From positions 1 through 64,000 of the IMG/VR virus record IMGVR_UViG_3300033571_019537: a stretch of 64,000 nucleotides of DNA. One strand, given 5' to 3'. Below are positions 24,899 to 33,861 of the stretch, one piece after another. Under the pieces are notes generated by a model that saw nothing but the letters and a program-made list of their open reading frames with translations, did no database searches and had not been told where the DNA came from. The stretch is from a virus. The stretch's first letter is position 1. The number at the start of each line of letters is the position of its first letter. A program made the translations under genes and the position numbers.

Positions 24899-25394
24899 TT
24901 TCCTCAATTACGGTTTGTTTTTTCTCAACCCTCCATACACCCATTCTTCTTTCATCAATTTGTCTAGCAATGAATTTCCATCCCCTACCTTTTGACCAAT
25001 TTGATGCATAAGAACAAATTGTTTTAAATTGTTTATCATTTTTAATTGGTATTACCGCACATTTACCTGGGGCATCCAATAAATTAAATTTATATTTGGA
25101 CATTCTTTCCATTGGTCTTTTTCTTTCAGGAATTGCAAGTCCTTCAACAATAATTGGTTTATCATAATACTCATCATATTTGTTTTCCAATTCTTTAATT
25201 AAAACATCACTTACTTCATTTCTGTACATTCCTTCAATTAAATCAAAAACATGTCCTACAAAGTCTTTATGTAACCCAAGTTTTTCACTTTCTTGCGACA
25301 TTGATGTTCCGTTTGCAATTGCAGATTTAATAATTTCAATTGCAGTTACAACTCTTTTGTTTCTTTCTTCTGGTGTTAATTTTTTGATAATCAT
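24891..25394 (-). CDS. Putative DNA-binding regulatory or structural protein
   Basis: 167 residues. A helix-turn-helix-like segment lies at about 28-55 (ANGTSMSQESEKLGLHKDFV, with the turn around SEKLGLHK). The C-terminal part WSKGRGWKFIARQIDERRMG is basic and aromatic. No clear family. It sits mid-operon between the ART-like gene and small unknown genes. Could be a nucleic-acid-binding protein; confidence in being a gene is high, in function low. Confidence 0.55.
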   Translation of the reverse strand: MIIKKLTPEERNKRVVTAIEIIKSAIANGTSMSQESEKLGLHKDFVGHVFDLIEGMYRNEVSDVLIKELENKYDEYYDKPIIVEGLAIPERKRPMERMSKYKFNLLDAPGKCAVIPIKNDKQFKTICSYASNWSKGRGWKFIARQIDERRMGVWRVEKKQTVIEENV

Positions 25395-25397
25395 AAT

Positions 25398-25649
25398 TTA
25401 TTTTTTTAAGTTTTTCTTTAATTTTTTTAATAAGTTTTCAGGTGTATCTGATATTTGACTTTCTTTCAGATAAAGAATTCTATAATAAGAACCTTTAAAC
25501 CTAACATTATAAGTTGTATCTATTTGTTTAATACCAATTTTATTTTTACTAATGTTAATAATTATTGACACTATGACACCTGTTTGAAGTTTATTATCTT
25601 TAATTGCATAAACTTCCTGACCAACTTCAAATTTGTGTAAGACTTCCAT
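25398..25649 (-). CDS. Small SH3/KOW-like protein
   Basis: 83 residues. KFEVGQEVYAIKDNKLQTGVIVSI is a compact beta segment like KOW/Tudor-type barrels that bind nucleic acid or ribosomes (residues 6-30). The C-terminal LLKKLKKNLKK is strongly basic. Function unknown. Confidence 0.55.
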   Translation of the reverse strand: MEVLHKFEVGQEVYAIKDNKLQTGVIVSIIINISKNKIGIKQIDTTYNVRFKGSYYRILYLKESQISDTPENLLKKLKKNLKK

Positions 25650-25661
25650 TTTTATTTATTT

Positions 25662-25844
25662 TTAATTTTCTCCTCCATAATCAAAACCAAGAACAACAAG
25701 GGTTTGATTAGTTTTTGTATTTAAAACTTCTATTGAATTAATAGGAACAAATCTAAAATTTTGTTCATTCATTCCATCTAATAAAACACATTCATTTTCA
25801 GGATTTATTTTACTAAGTTCTTCAATCATTTCTTTTACTTTCAT
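25662..25844 (-). CDS. Small conserved phage-type protein
   Basis: 60 residues, MKVKEMIEELSKINPENECVLL..., a helix-strand pattern common in tiny phage proteins that begin 'V.ElI..L...pp...V'. Its ATG overlaps the DHFR stop (ATGA). Function unknown. Confidence 0.6.
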   Translation of the reverse strand: MKVKEMIEELSKINPENECVLLDGMNEQNFRFVPINSIEVLNTKTNQTLVVLGFDYGGEN

Positions 25845-26221
25845 AAGTTAAAATAGTAGTTATAGATTTTACAATTTTTATTTAAATTTTTAAAATTAGG
25901 GAACATACAATCACCTATTGAATTATCATTTATATGGGATATATGTAATTCAGTAAAATAAGGTGAATATTTCTCATAAGTTTTTTTACCACCAATGCAC
26001 CAATCAATTAATTCAAAATCATTAACCAAACCATTCCTTTCATCTAAAATAATTTCTCTTTTAGGTAGTGGTGGTAATTTTGTAAAAGTGTTATAACCAA
26101 CTAATATTTTAGTGTTTAATGTTAAATTTTTAAAATGATTTAAATCTTCTTTACATTTCCAAAGTAATTCATTTTCTTTTCCAATAAAACACAAATTATT
26201 AACTGATACTATTCCTTTCAT
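25841..26221 (-). CDS. Dihydrofolate reductase (short form)
   Basis: 126 residues from ATG 26221 (a TTG six bases earlier gives the longer form). It has GIVSVNN at the N-terminus, IGKENELLWKCKEDLNHFK where DHFR has GxxxxLPW and the catalytic acidic residue, ILVGYNTFTKLPPLPKR (NADPH-binding 'GRkTf..lp.lpgR' motif) and CIGGKKTYEKYSPY (GG motif). It reduces dihydrofolate for thymidylate and purine synthesis; many large phages carry it. About 30 residues shorter than usual DHFR, mainly in the middle and the C-terminus, so activity should be tested before it is assumed. Overlaps the methyltransferase gene. Confidence 0.85.
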   Translation of the reverse strand: MKGIVSVNNLCFIGKENELLWKCKEDLNHFKNLTLNTKILVGYNTFTKLPPLPKREIILDERNGLVNDFELIDWCIGGKKTYEKYSPYFTELHISHINDNSIGDCMFPNFKNLNKNCKIYNYYFNL

Positions 26222-27131
26222 CTTCAATTTTTGAATATTTTTCTAAAACTTTACCTATATTTGCAATTGATTTATTATGAATTTCATTTTTTAATTCTTG
26301 TGAAATTCTAATAGATTCTTCAAGAGTAATTTTTGGATTGTTCTTAGTTTTTTCATATATTTCATCAACTTCTTTATCAGAAAGATTTTTATTAACCAAA
26401 AAAGAAACCTTATTTTTATGTTTTTTGGTTATTAATGATTCTTTTTCAACAGGATTTTTTTCCAATTTTTGAAACACCAAAAAATAAGAATGATACTTTC
26501 TTGCATGAACTTGTTTTGAATGTTTACCAGATAATATTCTATTTTTTGCATTTAGAATAAACATATCCTTACAATAAAACCCGATTTCAGTTCCTTGATT
26601 AATCAATTCAACATGAGATAAATATTGTTTTGAAGATGAAACCGTGTCTTGACATTTAACAACCAAAAATTTATTTGGTTTGAGTATTCTATGACATTCT
26701 TTTAAGGTTTTATAATAATAATCCCACAAATCTTTCATTGTTTTAAATGAACCAAATCTATTTGCAATTATATTACTTCCTGATTTACCTTTAGATGAAT
26801 TTGGAATACCAACTGTAAATACTGGGTCAAATAATATTGAATTTACAGATTCATTATCAAGTGGTAAATCATCTGATGATGCCTCAATGGTATCATTGGT
26901 TTGAGGATATAAATCAAATTTATGAATTGGTTCTTTAATTCCTTTCTTATAAAAGTTTCCTTTTGAATAAGTTGGGTCACATTCAAAAAAACCTTCCTCA
27001 ATATAAAGTTTAATTATATTCCTTAATATTTCATTTTGGTCAAAAGAAATTGATTTAATAACTGTATCATTATTATACAATTTTTTTTCTTCTATTTCTT
27101 CTAATTGAAAGAATGTATTTTGATTACCCAT
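26199..27131 (-). CDS. DNA methyltransferase-like (N6-adenine/N4-cytosine type) with FFQLEE tag
   Basis: 310 residues. After a short tag-like N-terminus (NTFFQLEEIEE) the AdoMet fold includes FECDPTYSKGNFY, SSDDLPLDNESVNSILFDPVF, then DLWDYYYKTLKECHRILKPNKFLVVKCQ (as consecutive motifs) and GKHSKQVHARKYHSYFLVF. The catalytic loop is DPVF where amino-methyltransferases normally have DPPF/DPPY, a notable change. The C-terminal 80 residues are a charged helical extension. It would methylate phage DNA, perhaps to evade restriction. No cognate endonuclease nearby. Confidence 0.75.
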   Translation of the reverse strand: MGNQNTFFQLEEIEEKKLYNNDTVIKSISFDQNEILRNIIKLYIEEGFFECDPTYSKGNFYKKGIKEPIHKFDLYPQTNDTIEASSDDLPLDNESVNSILFDPVFTVGIPNSSKGKSGSNIIANRFGSFKTMKDLWDYYYKTLKECHRILKPNKFLVVKCQDTVSSSKQYLSHVELINQGTEIGFYCKDMFILNAKNRILSGKHSKQVHARKYHSYFLVFQKLEKNPVEKESLITKKHKNKVSFLVNKNLSDKEVDEIYEKTKNNPKITLEESIRISQELKNEIHNKSIANIGKVLEKYSKIEDERNSIS

Positions 27132-27267
27132 TTAATTGTTGTTTTTCATTATTACAAGAACAATTACCACAACATTTTTTATCTTTTTTTCCTAAACCAA
27201 ACTTTGTAAAATCGGTTTTGGAAATAATGAAGATAATAAGAAAAATTATTAATAAAGAAGTTAACAT
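27124..27267 (-). CDS. Small Cys-rich membrane peptide
   Basis: 47 residues, ATG 27267, stop overlapping the methyltransferase start. N-terminal membrane helix LTSLLIIFLIIFII, then a basic stretch (GLGKKDKK) and KCCGNCSCNN with four Cys in seven residues. The layout resembles FeoB-associated Cys-rich membrane proteins, so metal binding is possible. Confidence 0.6.
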   Translation of the reverse strand: MLTSLLIIFLIIFIISKTDFTKFGLGKKDKKCCGNCSCNNEKQQLNG

Positions 27268-27294
27268 TTAAAATTATTTAATTGTGAAAAAAAG

Positions 27295-27363
27295 AATTCT
27301 ATCCACAATATTATAACAGATAATAAAAGGGACTATTAAAACTTAAATATTATGGATAGAATT
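27295..27363. repeat. Long imperfect inverted repeat
   Basis: Arm 27295-27312 (AATTCTATCCACAATATT) pairs with 27346-27363 with one mismatch in 18; the loop is 33 nt. It lies between two minus-strand genes, just downstream of the NUMOD4 gene, and could be a terminator, an mRNA-processing site or a protein-binding site. Confidence 0.7.
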
Positions 27364-27372
27364 TTATCGGTA

Positions 27373-27729
27373 TTAGATATTACCGAATTGGTGTTTGATT
27401 AAGTTACTTCTATACCAGATTTTACGTTCACCGTTTCTGTTGTATAGGGAGTAACCATCTTTGTTTTTACCATAACCTACTAAAACATACCCTGTTTTTT
27501 TGTTACGAATCATACCAGTTTTATTAATTTCATAGAAACCAACATAACCTTTTAAATCATACCAAGTTTGGTTAGATTTAGTAGTTTTCGCAACCATCTT
27601 TGGAGTTTTAATTGTTTTAGATGATTTGGTAATTGAGTTTTTAGTCATTTGACTCTTTTCCGTAGGTTTTGAACCTTTTGTCACAAACTTCCTTGAAGTT
27701 GTTGACACTTTATTTGTTTTTGTACTCAT
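27373..27729 (-). CDS. NUMOD4-domain protein with basic N-terminal tail
   Basis: 118 residues. The first ~50 are Lys/Ser/Thr rich and probably disordered (KTNKVSTTSRKF, SITKSSKTIKTPK). Residues 56-115 form a NUMOD4-type module: WYDLKGYVGFYEINKTGMIR, then GYVLVGYGKNKDGYSLY. NUMOD4 modules normally sit in front of HNH homing nucleases and bind DNA. No HNH part is present, so this is a stand-alone DNA-binding module or the remnant of a homing gene. Confidence 0.75.
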   Translation of the reverse strand: MSTKTNKVSTTSRKFVTKGSKPTEKSQMTKNSITKSSKTIKTPKMVAKTTKSNQTWYDLKGYVGFYEINKTGMIRNKKTGYVLVGYGKNKDGYSLYNRNGERKIWYRSNLIKHQFGNI

Positions 27730-27782
27730 GTAAGAAATATAATGTAGTTTTCAGAAAGTTAAAGTTATTTATTAACTTTGCA

Positions 27783-28154
27783 TTAAAATACTTCTGTATA
27801 AATATATTTTTCGTTCTCCTGAAATTGGATGTTATTTCTTTTTAAAAGTATTTTCACAAACTTATTTAAACCATCATAATTAATTTTTTCAAATCCTATT
27901 TTTCCTTTAAAATTCAATTCTTTTATAAAGTTAATAATATCACCAAATAGTAATAAATTTGGATAAAATGTTGGTTTAAAGAAATATTTTGGGTGTTTGT
28001 AGTATAAACAATTTATATTGTCTTTATTATAGTGAATTAAATAATGATTTGGTTCACCTAAAAAATCAATTCTAATCTCATTATAACTTTCAGGTAAAAT
28101 TATTTTAACATCTTTCCATTTATCCAATATTTTTTTATATTTTTTCTTGTTCAT
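27783..28154 (-). CDS. Hypothetical protein
   Basis: 123 residues, basic and beta/alpha mixed, with LIHYNKDNINCLYYKHPKYF and FKGKIGFEKINYDGLNKFV. Overlaps the preceding gene by 20 nt in a four-gene overlapping operon headed by the GT4 enzyme. No family recognised. Confidence 0.55.
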   Translation of the reverse strand: MNKKKYKKILDKWKDVKIILPESYNEIRIDFLGEPNHYLIHYNKDNINCLYYKHPKYFFKPTFYPNLLLFGDIINFIKELNFKGKIGFEKINYDGLNKFVKILLKRNNIQFQENEKYIYTEVF

Positions 28155-28674
28155 ATTTTTTATTAATTAAAAATTTATTGGTGGTAGGTTTTTTATCTTT
28201 TGAATAGTAGAAAAATTTTTCTTTTAAAAATTTATTTATAAAAAAATCATAAATTCTATCTCGACTTAAATCATAAGTATAATAAGTTAATACATTAACT
28301 TCATTTTCTTTTATAAATTCTTCTATAATTGCAAAAACATATTTAAAAATAGTTATACTGTTGTTTTTATTAGTTTTAATATCATTAACATTTTGACCAT
28401 CAATAACCACACCAAAATCCAAATAATATTTATTATCTAAGTTTTTAATTAATTCATAAAGTTCTGTATCAGGTATCATTATTTTCCCAATATCTTTAAT
28501 TTTTAGAAAGGCAACATAATATACTAAATCACCATCTTTAAATGTAAATTTTATTTCATTACCTTTAATTGTTTTAGTGTATTCATTTGGTAAAATTAAA
28601 TTATCAATTATTTCCAATAATAATTTTATTCTGTTTTCCTCAATTAATTCTTTTAAAATTTCACCTATTTTCAT
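28135..28674 (-). CDS. Hypothetical protein
   Basis: 179 residues. Helical start (ILKELIEENRIKLLLEIIDNL), beta middle (YYLDFGVVIDGQN) and a motif NVLTYYTYDLSRDRIYDFFI that resembles phage proteins of GNAT-like layout, though no acetyl-CoA loop is visible. Its start overlaps the stop of the next gene upstream (ATGA). Confidence 0.55.
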   Translation of the reverse strand: MKIGEILKELIEENRIKLLLEIIDNLILPNEYTKTIKGNEIKFTFKDGDLVYYVAFLKIKDIGKIMIPDTELYELIKNLDNKYYLDFGVVIDGQNVNDIKTNKNNSITIFKYVFAIIEEFIKENEVNVLTYYTYDLSRDRIYDFFINKFLKEKFFYYSKDKKPTTNKFLINKKYEQEKI

Positions 28675-28991
28675 AATTTTTGTTCTATTCTATAAATAGT
28701 AGTTTCATAATTACCATTACCTTTATATTCAGTATTACCTTCTATAAAATATTCAACAGTACCATCTATAAAAGAATAATTTTTTAAGGTATTAGGTATT
28801 CTATCAACATCTAATGTTTTAAATTGAAAATTATCCCATTTATGTCCTATTGGAATTTCTCCAGAATATTTACCCTCAAAAAATTTTGGTACAGTTTTTA
28901 TTGTTACTTTTGGTGAATTATTAAATTCAATTCTAAATTCATTACTTCTTTCTCCATTTGTATCCCTTAATATTAATATTCCTTTTTTCAT
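28671..28991 (-). CDS. Small hypothetical beta-rich protein
   Basis: 106 residues of alternating strands: KKGILILRDTNG, FRIEFNNSPKVTI and VEYFIEGNTEYKG. Start and stop both overlap neighbours by 4 nt. Function unknown. Confidence 0.55.
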   Translation of the reverse strand: MKKGILILRDTNGERSNEFRIEFNNSPKVTIKTVPKFFEGKYSGEIPIGHKWDNFQFKTLDVDRIPNTLKNYSFIDGTVEYFIEGNTEYKGNGNYETTIYRIEQKL

Positions 28992-30184
28992 ACTAAAACC
29001 TCCTTATTTACAAGGGAATGATATAAATCCCTTCTTTTTTTTGAAACTTCTTTTATTTCATATTTTTGAACAGTTTCATATAATTTTTCACCCATTTCTT
29101 TTATTTTATTTGGGTTATTTATTAATAATTTAATTTTCTTATACCAATCTTTATGATTTTTATGTGAATCTATTAAAAATCCATTTTCACCATCAATAAT
29201 ATCTTCTTGATATGGTGGTAGATTTTGGGCAATTAAAACTTTTTTATGAAACCCTGCTTCTAGTATCTTTAAATTACTTTTGACTCCATTAAATGTATTA
29301 TCCACTAAAGGTGCAAGTGATATATCAAAAAGATTGTAATTTGATGCATAAGTGGAAATAGGTTTAGTCCAAACTCTTCTATAATTTTCGTTATTCCATT
29401 GATTAAAATCATCTTTTATAAATTTATTTAAAAATCCTTTATATTGCGGTGTACAATTCTTATAATTATCTGTAAATATTTTTTCATATTCATACCACAC
29501 AGTTTCCATAGGTTTGATTGGTCTTTCTTTCATTTCACCAGTATCTTTATTAATTTCTTTAACTGTACCTCGCAAATCAAAACCACATAAAACTAATTGT
29601 GTATTTGGGAAATCTTGTGGAATTCTATTAATGGATGACATTAATTTAACATCATGTAAGTGAGAAGAACCACATAAATAACCAATCCTAATTTTATCAG
29701 AATTTTCAGGATTTGATTTAAATTGTTCACTTTCTGAATTAATTGCATTTGGTATTACAAATACATTTTTATTAATTGGTTTTATTAAATCTGCGAATGT
29801 TTTTGTGGTTGTTGTGACATAATCAGATTCTTTAATATTTTTAATTATTAATTTATCTAAACCATATTGTCTTACAATACTATGTGCTGGATGGGTATGT
29901 GGTGGAGACCAGTAATCATCTATATCACATATTGTAACAATACCTAATTTCTTACAAACACTAAAAAATTCATCCATTCTTTCATAATGAGTTGCAGTTC
30001 TATGAAAATGAACTATTTGATAATCTTTTAGATATTGTTCTGTTGGTTCATATTCATTAACAAAACGAATATCCACTTTAAATTCTTCTGGATATAATTT
30101 CTCTAAAAAAGTATGTGGTTCTATTGAACGATAAGTACCAACCCCAAATTGGTCTGATGGTATTACTAAAATTCTCTTTTGCAT
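28988..30184 (-). CDS. Glycosyltransferase family 4-like (GT-B)
   Basis: 398 residues. N-terminal Rossmann part: RILVIPSDQFGVGTYRS with the glycine-containing loop, YQIVHFHRTATHY and VTICDIDDYWSP. Linker VFVIPNAIN leads to the donor domain: IRIGYLCGSSHLHDVKLM, LVLCGFD, FDISLAPLVDNTFNGVKSNLK and GENGFLID. The order fits GT-B enzymes; SNLK-ilEa is the place of the nucleotide-sugar-binding E-x7-E region. Likely part of the same surface-glycan work as the genes at 6.8-14 kb. Confidence 0.85.
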   Translation of the reverse strand: MQKRILVIPSDQFGVGTYRSIEPHTFLEKLYPEEFKVDIRFVNEYEPTEQYLKDYQIVHFHRTATHYERMDEFFSVCKKLGIVTICDIDDYWSPPHTHPAHSIVRQYGLDKLIIKNIKESDYVTTTTKTFADLIKPINKNVFVIPNAINSESEQFKSNPENSDKIRIGYLCGSSHLHDVKLMSSINRIPQDFPNTQLVLCGFDLRGTVKEINKDTGEMKERPIKPMETVWYEYEKIFTDNYKNCTPQYKGFLNKFIKDDFNQWNNENYRRVWTKPISTYASNYNLFDISLAPLVDNTFNGVKSNLKILEAGFHKKVLIAQNLPPYQEDIIDGENGFLIDSHKNHKDWYKKIKLLINNPNKIKEMGEKLYETVQKYEIKEVSKKRRDLYHSLVNKEVLV

Positions 30185-30228
30185 AAAAGAAATTTAATAT
30201 ATTTATATAAAAAGTAAAAAAATAATAA

Positions 30229-30891
30229 ATGTTTTTTAAAGAAAATATAACAATAAAAAATAAATATGATGAATTTGTATATGCATGTATAGTGGCAGAA
30301 GAATATGATAAATTACCATTAAAAAATGAAGATGACTTTGATTATTGGAATTATTTAATATTATCTAATGATGTTCTTTATAAAAGAATTACTGGTAAAA
30401 TAAATGTTATATTTGTTGATGATGACCCCTATAAAAATCATTCTGAAATTGTTAATGATATAAAAAATAATAGAACATTAAAGATATGGAAAGGTGCAAG
30501 TGATTTACATCTATTCTTTTCCCCTATACAAAATTGGGTTTTCAGAACAGTACATGATTATTTTCATGACATAGGCGAATTTAATTTAAGAGGTGAATAT
30601 AAAGTATATAATAGACAAATTAAATTAGCAAAAAATAAGGCAATACCTGCACTTTTTACTGAAATAATAGGACAAATATCTTATGCAATTATTACTGATG
30701 GATTTCCTGAACAAAAAGTTGCAAAAATGAATGGATTTGATTATTTTAATGTTGGTTTATATCTATCACCAATGTTAAAAGAAAGACATAAAGTTCTTTT
30801 AAATGATTTAATGAATGAAGAACTTTATTTGAATATTAAAGGTTTTGAATCTGTTAATTTCTATGAAAAATTTAAACAATTATATCTTTAA
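30229..30891 (+). CDS. Conserved large-phage protein (FRTVHDYFH motif)
   Basis: 220 residues. The core NWVFRTVHDYFHDIGEF is followed by LRGEYKVYNRQIKLA and AIPALFTEIIGQISYAI. The series H-D-x3-H, G-E, and E-x2-G-Q recurs in large phages and looks like a metal-binding or enzymatic helical fold, but I know of no assigned function. It begins MFFKENI and is divergent from the GT4 operon; its 3' end overlaps the convergent virion gene by 4 nt. Confidence 0.65.
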   Translation: MFFKENITIKNKYDEFVYACIVAEEYDKLPLKNEDDFDYWNYLILSNDVLYKRITGKINVIFVDDDPYKNHSEIVNDIKNNRTLKIWKGASDLHLFFSPIQNWVFRTVHDYFHDIGEFNLRGEYKVYNRQIKLAKNKAIPALFTEIIGQISYAIITDGFPEQKVAKMNGFDYFNVGLYLSPMLKERHKVLLNDLMNEELYLNIKGFESVNFYEKFKQLYL

Positions 30892-31940
30892 ACCTTAATT
30901 TGTATATCAAATATTATTGCCTGATTTTTTGATTTTTCTATTGGTCTATCTGGTTTAACTATTGCAACCAATTCATCTAAATCATTATATAAACCTATTT
31001 CTGTGATAAAAACTGATTCTATTCCAACACCTCCCTGACCATAGGATTCCAAAAATGTTGGATTTGAAGTTTCATAAAATTCATTAGGTTGAGCAAGACA
31101 AGTAATATGTTGAATAAATTCTGTATTAATTGAATTAAATGTTAATTCTGATAAAGTAGAACCTGTAAAATATAAATCTGAAAATTCTGTATTTCCTGTA
31201 TAATTTGTTGAACCGTTAATTGTACCTGCACTAAATGGGAAATTATTAACTATTGTTGGGTGTGATAATACAATAAAACCTTTATCTAAAAATGCAATAC
31301 CTACTGGTTCATCAATTTCTGATTGATTAGAGGAAAAGAATTTAAAAGGTTCTTTATTATTTGTTAAAAATGCATTTCCTGTATTATATCCTGTTGACCA
31401 AGATTTAGAATTATCACCTTTAGGTTTTTTAATTGAATCACTAAATAAAAATACAATATTACTTTCATAAGGTGTTAAAGTACCACTTGGTTGACCAAAT
31501 TCCTTAGATTCATTTGATGAATCAGAATAAAGAGTATCAAAAAATTGTTTATAGTTTGTTTGTTCAACAAATGTAGAATAAATTTCAATTACATCAGATG
31601 GTGTTGAACCAGTGGGTATGGTTAATTTAATTTTTTTACCATCAATTAATTCACCATAAGTATCTTTAGGTATCTCAATAAAAATTATTTCATCTGTATT
31701 AAATCCAGAAAAACCTGTATCTATAAATCCACCATTTTGTCTTGTTGACAAAAATTTATTTTTTTGTAAATTTGTTATTGGTAAATTAAATGTTGCAAAC
31801 ATATTACCAAATTCATTATTAATCAAAGTTCTATTTGCATAAGTAAATTTAAGGTCTGAATCATTTAATGTTACTTGACCTAAACTAACTATTGTTTTAG
31901 TAAATTGTCCTGTTCCTTGCTCTACTGGTTTTAAAAACAT
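30888..31940 (-). CDS. Virion appendage/fibre-type protein
   Basis: 350 residues, beta-rich with many N/S/T/G. The C-terminal domain (VFITEIGLYNDLDELVAIVK, then PIEKSKNQAI) matches the C-terminus of the 33861-35897 protein (IHITDIGIYDTDKKLVGIGK, then PIEKHNAKTV). Such shared end domains are common in attachment or baseplate-peripheral proteins. Last gene of the minus-strand structural run. Confidence 0.65.
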   Translation of the reverse strand: MFLKPVEQGTGQFTKTIVSLGQVTLNDSDLKFTYANRTLINNEFGNMFATFNLPITNLQKNKFLSTRQNGGFIDTGFSGFNTDEIIFIEIPKDTYGELIDGKKIKLTIPTGSTPSDVIEIYSTFVEQTNYKQFFDTLYSDSSNESKEFGQPSGTLTPYESNIVFLFSDSIKKPKGDNSKSWSTGYNTGNAFLTNNKEPFKFFSSNQSEIDEPVGIAFLDKGFIVLSHPTIVNNFPFSAGTINGSTNYTGNTEFSDLYFTGSTLSELTFNSINTEFIQHITCLAQPNEFYETSNPTFLESYGQGGVGIESVFITEIGLYNDLDELVAIVKPDRPIEKSKNQAIIFDIQIKV

Positions 31941-32000
31941 ATCTTTTTATTTTATAAATATTCGTTAATTACTTCCCCCTAAAGGATTATTTTGTCCTAC

Positions 32001-32402
32001 TTAATTACCAAAAGGATTACTACCACTACTAAATATATTAATATTAGGGTTATTATTTAATGTACTAACATTAGTACTACAATCTATTTTAATTGTTGGT
32101 TGTGTATTTGAACCAATTAAAGGTTTACCTTTACCTATTATCGTAATATTTTCCTGTATAGGTAAAGTATCTCTTTGTAAAAAATATTGTGTATAAGTTG
32201 TTCTATTTACTATATCATTTGAATTAACAGAAACAACATCCCAAACTTTACCTGAACCAAAACCACCACTACCTGAATTACTAACTGATATAAATTGACT
32301 TTTTTCTTCACTATCTAGTGAATTAAAATGTGAATCCAAAATAGTATTCTTATTTTTGTATATTAAATTACATAAACGTTTATTTACATCAAAAGTTGCC
32401 AT
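32001..32402 (-). CDS. Small virion-associated protein with Asn/Gly/Ser tail
   Basis: 133 residues, starting MATFDVNKRLCNLIYKNKN. Its tail ends SSGSNPFGN at a TAA; in the same frame the next 11 codons read VGQNNPLGGSN before a second TAA (31966-31964 region), a near repeat of the tail. Either the stop is read through or a mutation shortened the protein. Function unknown; structural by neighbourhood. Confidence 0.6.
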   Translation of the reverse strand: MATFDVNKRLCNLIYKNKNTILDSHFNSLDSEEKSQFISVSNSGSGGFGSGKVWDVVSVNSNDIVNRTTYTQYFLQRDTLPIQENITIIGKGKPLIGSNTQPTIKIDCSTNVSTLNNNPNINIFSSGSNPFGN

Positions 32403-32413
32403 AATTATGTTTT

Positions 32414-33622
32414 TTATAAAATTGTTATGAAATCACCATTTTGATTCCAATTATTAGTGTTTTTACTCATTTTAAAAGTAATATTTAATTCACCAAATTT
32501 AGATTGTATTGTTTGAGAAATAAAATTCATTCCAATGGAAACATAATCTATATTTGATTGTGTAAAACCAAAACCAGAATTAACCAACCAACCCATTGTT
32601 TGCTGTAACAAATCAATTTCTTTATTCATTAAATCATTACCAAAACGTTTTATATGGTCATGTGAACCACTTTGGTCATTATATGTTGTTTCTATATTTG
32701 CAACATAAACTAATTTTTGTGTTGGGTTATTGGGATTTGTTATTCTAACCGATGGTACTAATTTACGTTGTTTAGATAAAAATATATTAGAATTGTTTTC
32801 AACTAATTCAGGTTTAAAGAAATTAGTTACACCTAAATTTGGTATAGTAGTTAATATTGCAGAACCTATAACATCCAAAGGTACTAAAGGGTTATTTGTA
32901 TCAACAACTGAATAACCATATTCTCTACCCATTAAAACAACACCACCAGGTCCTGAACCAAAATAAGAATTCAAACCTAAATCTAAAGAAGATAATAAAA
33001 ATTTAAGTGGTGAATCAACTAAATTATTAAAATTTCTATTTCTATAATTAATTGGATTTAATAATAAAGTTTCAAAACTTAAATATTCATTTTGAATTTT
33101 TCTAAATAAATTATAATCCTGTTGTGTTTTAAATTCAACTTTAACATCATCATATTCTATACCAACTGTGTTACTGTTTGAATCAATTTCTTCAATTCTT
33201 ATGAAGTTGTAAAAATCTATAATAGGTGATTTTAAATCTTTATTAAAAGTAGTTGTGGATGATTGATTATCCAAATAAGCACAATAATTTCCCAAATCAA
33301 TTTCAACATTTAAAACATTATAAGAAATATTATCATTTACAAATCTTAATTCTTTTATTGTAGTTTCAGTTAAACCAGAAATACTAATTTTATTTTTAAT
33401 ATCCACATTTCTTGCAACAGATAACACACAACCAATGTGGTCACCAGTAACATCAGGTACTTTACCTGGTGAATTTCTATTTTCAATTAAATAATTAGTA
33501 TCAGAATCACCTAAACTAAATTTAGTGATATTTTTACTTATACCACTTAAAATAATTTCCCTACCTTTTTGTGTTAGGTGCGAATCTAATGTTATTGTTG
33601 TTGCACTTGTTATGTAACCCAT
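32414..33622 (-). CDS. Virion structural protein with GRE-LS-G / LGDSD N-terminal domain
   Basis: 402 residues. The N-terminal domain LTQKGREIILSGISKN ... FSLGDSDTNYLIE is shared with the products at 33610 and 33861, and is typical of large-phage structural proteins. After VDIKNKISISGL a longer beta-rich and helical body follows (KLVYVANIETTY; GWLVNSGFGFTQSN). Probably a baseplate or fibre-network component. Overlaps the next gene by 13 nt. Confidence 0.65.
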   Translation of the reverse strand: MGYITSATTITLDSHLTQKGREIILSGISKNITKFSLGDSDTNYLIENRNSPGKVPDVTGDHIGCVLSVARNVDIKNKISISGLTETTIKELRFVNDNISYNVLNVEIDLGNYCAYLDNQSSTTTFNKDLKSPIIDFYNFIRIEEIDSNSNTVGIEYDDVKVEFKTQQDYNLFRKIQNEYLSFETLLLNPINYRNRNFNNLVDSPLKFLLSSLDLGLNSYFGSGPGGVVLMGREYGYSVVDTNNPLVPLDVIGSAILTTIPNLGVTNFFKPELVENNSNIFLSKQRKLVPSVRITNPNNPTQKLVYVANIETTYNDQSGSHDHIKRFGNDLMNKEIDLLQQTMGWLVNSGFGFTQSNIDYVSIGMNFISQTIQSKFGELNITFKMSKNTNNWNQNGDFITIL

Positions 33623-33861
33623 TTTATTTTATTTTTAATATCTTCTAAATTAATTGATTGTAAACAATCACCCATTTCTCCTCTAATTCTATTTATATCT
33701 TCATTTCTTTCTTCTATATTATAATTAACATCATTATCAGAAATACTAAATTTTGTTACTTTTAAAAAGTTATTATTACCTTTTAAAAGTTCATTTTTAG
33801 ACTTATTAGTTAGAATAATAGTCAAAGTATTTCCTGATGCAACTAAATATGGTAAACTCAT
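33610..33861 (-). CDS. Short paralogue carrying only the LGDSD-type N-terminal domain
   Basis: 83 residues. It has TIILTNKSKNELLKG and FSISDNDVNYNIEERN, matching the N-terminal domain of the 402- and 678-residue proteins on either side, and stops at EDIKNKIKWVT, exactly where the larger protein continues with a body. It may be a genuine one-domain protein or a truncated duplicate. Starts directly at the end of the 33861 gene. Confidence 0.6.
   Translation of the reverse strand: MSLPYLVASGNTLTIILTNKSKNELLKGNNNFLKVTKFSISDNDVNYNIEERNEDINRIRGEMGDCLQSINLEDIKNKIKWVT

Noticed and set aside
25841-26221. DHFR as a degraded fragment
   Set aside because: Short, but the folate, NADPH and GG motifs are all in order and it is coupled to neighbours; kept as a CDS.
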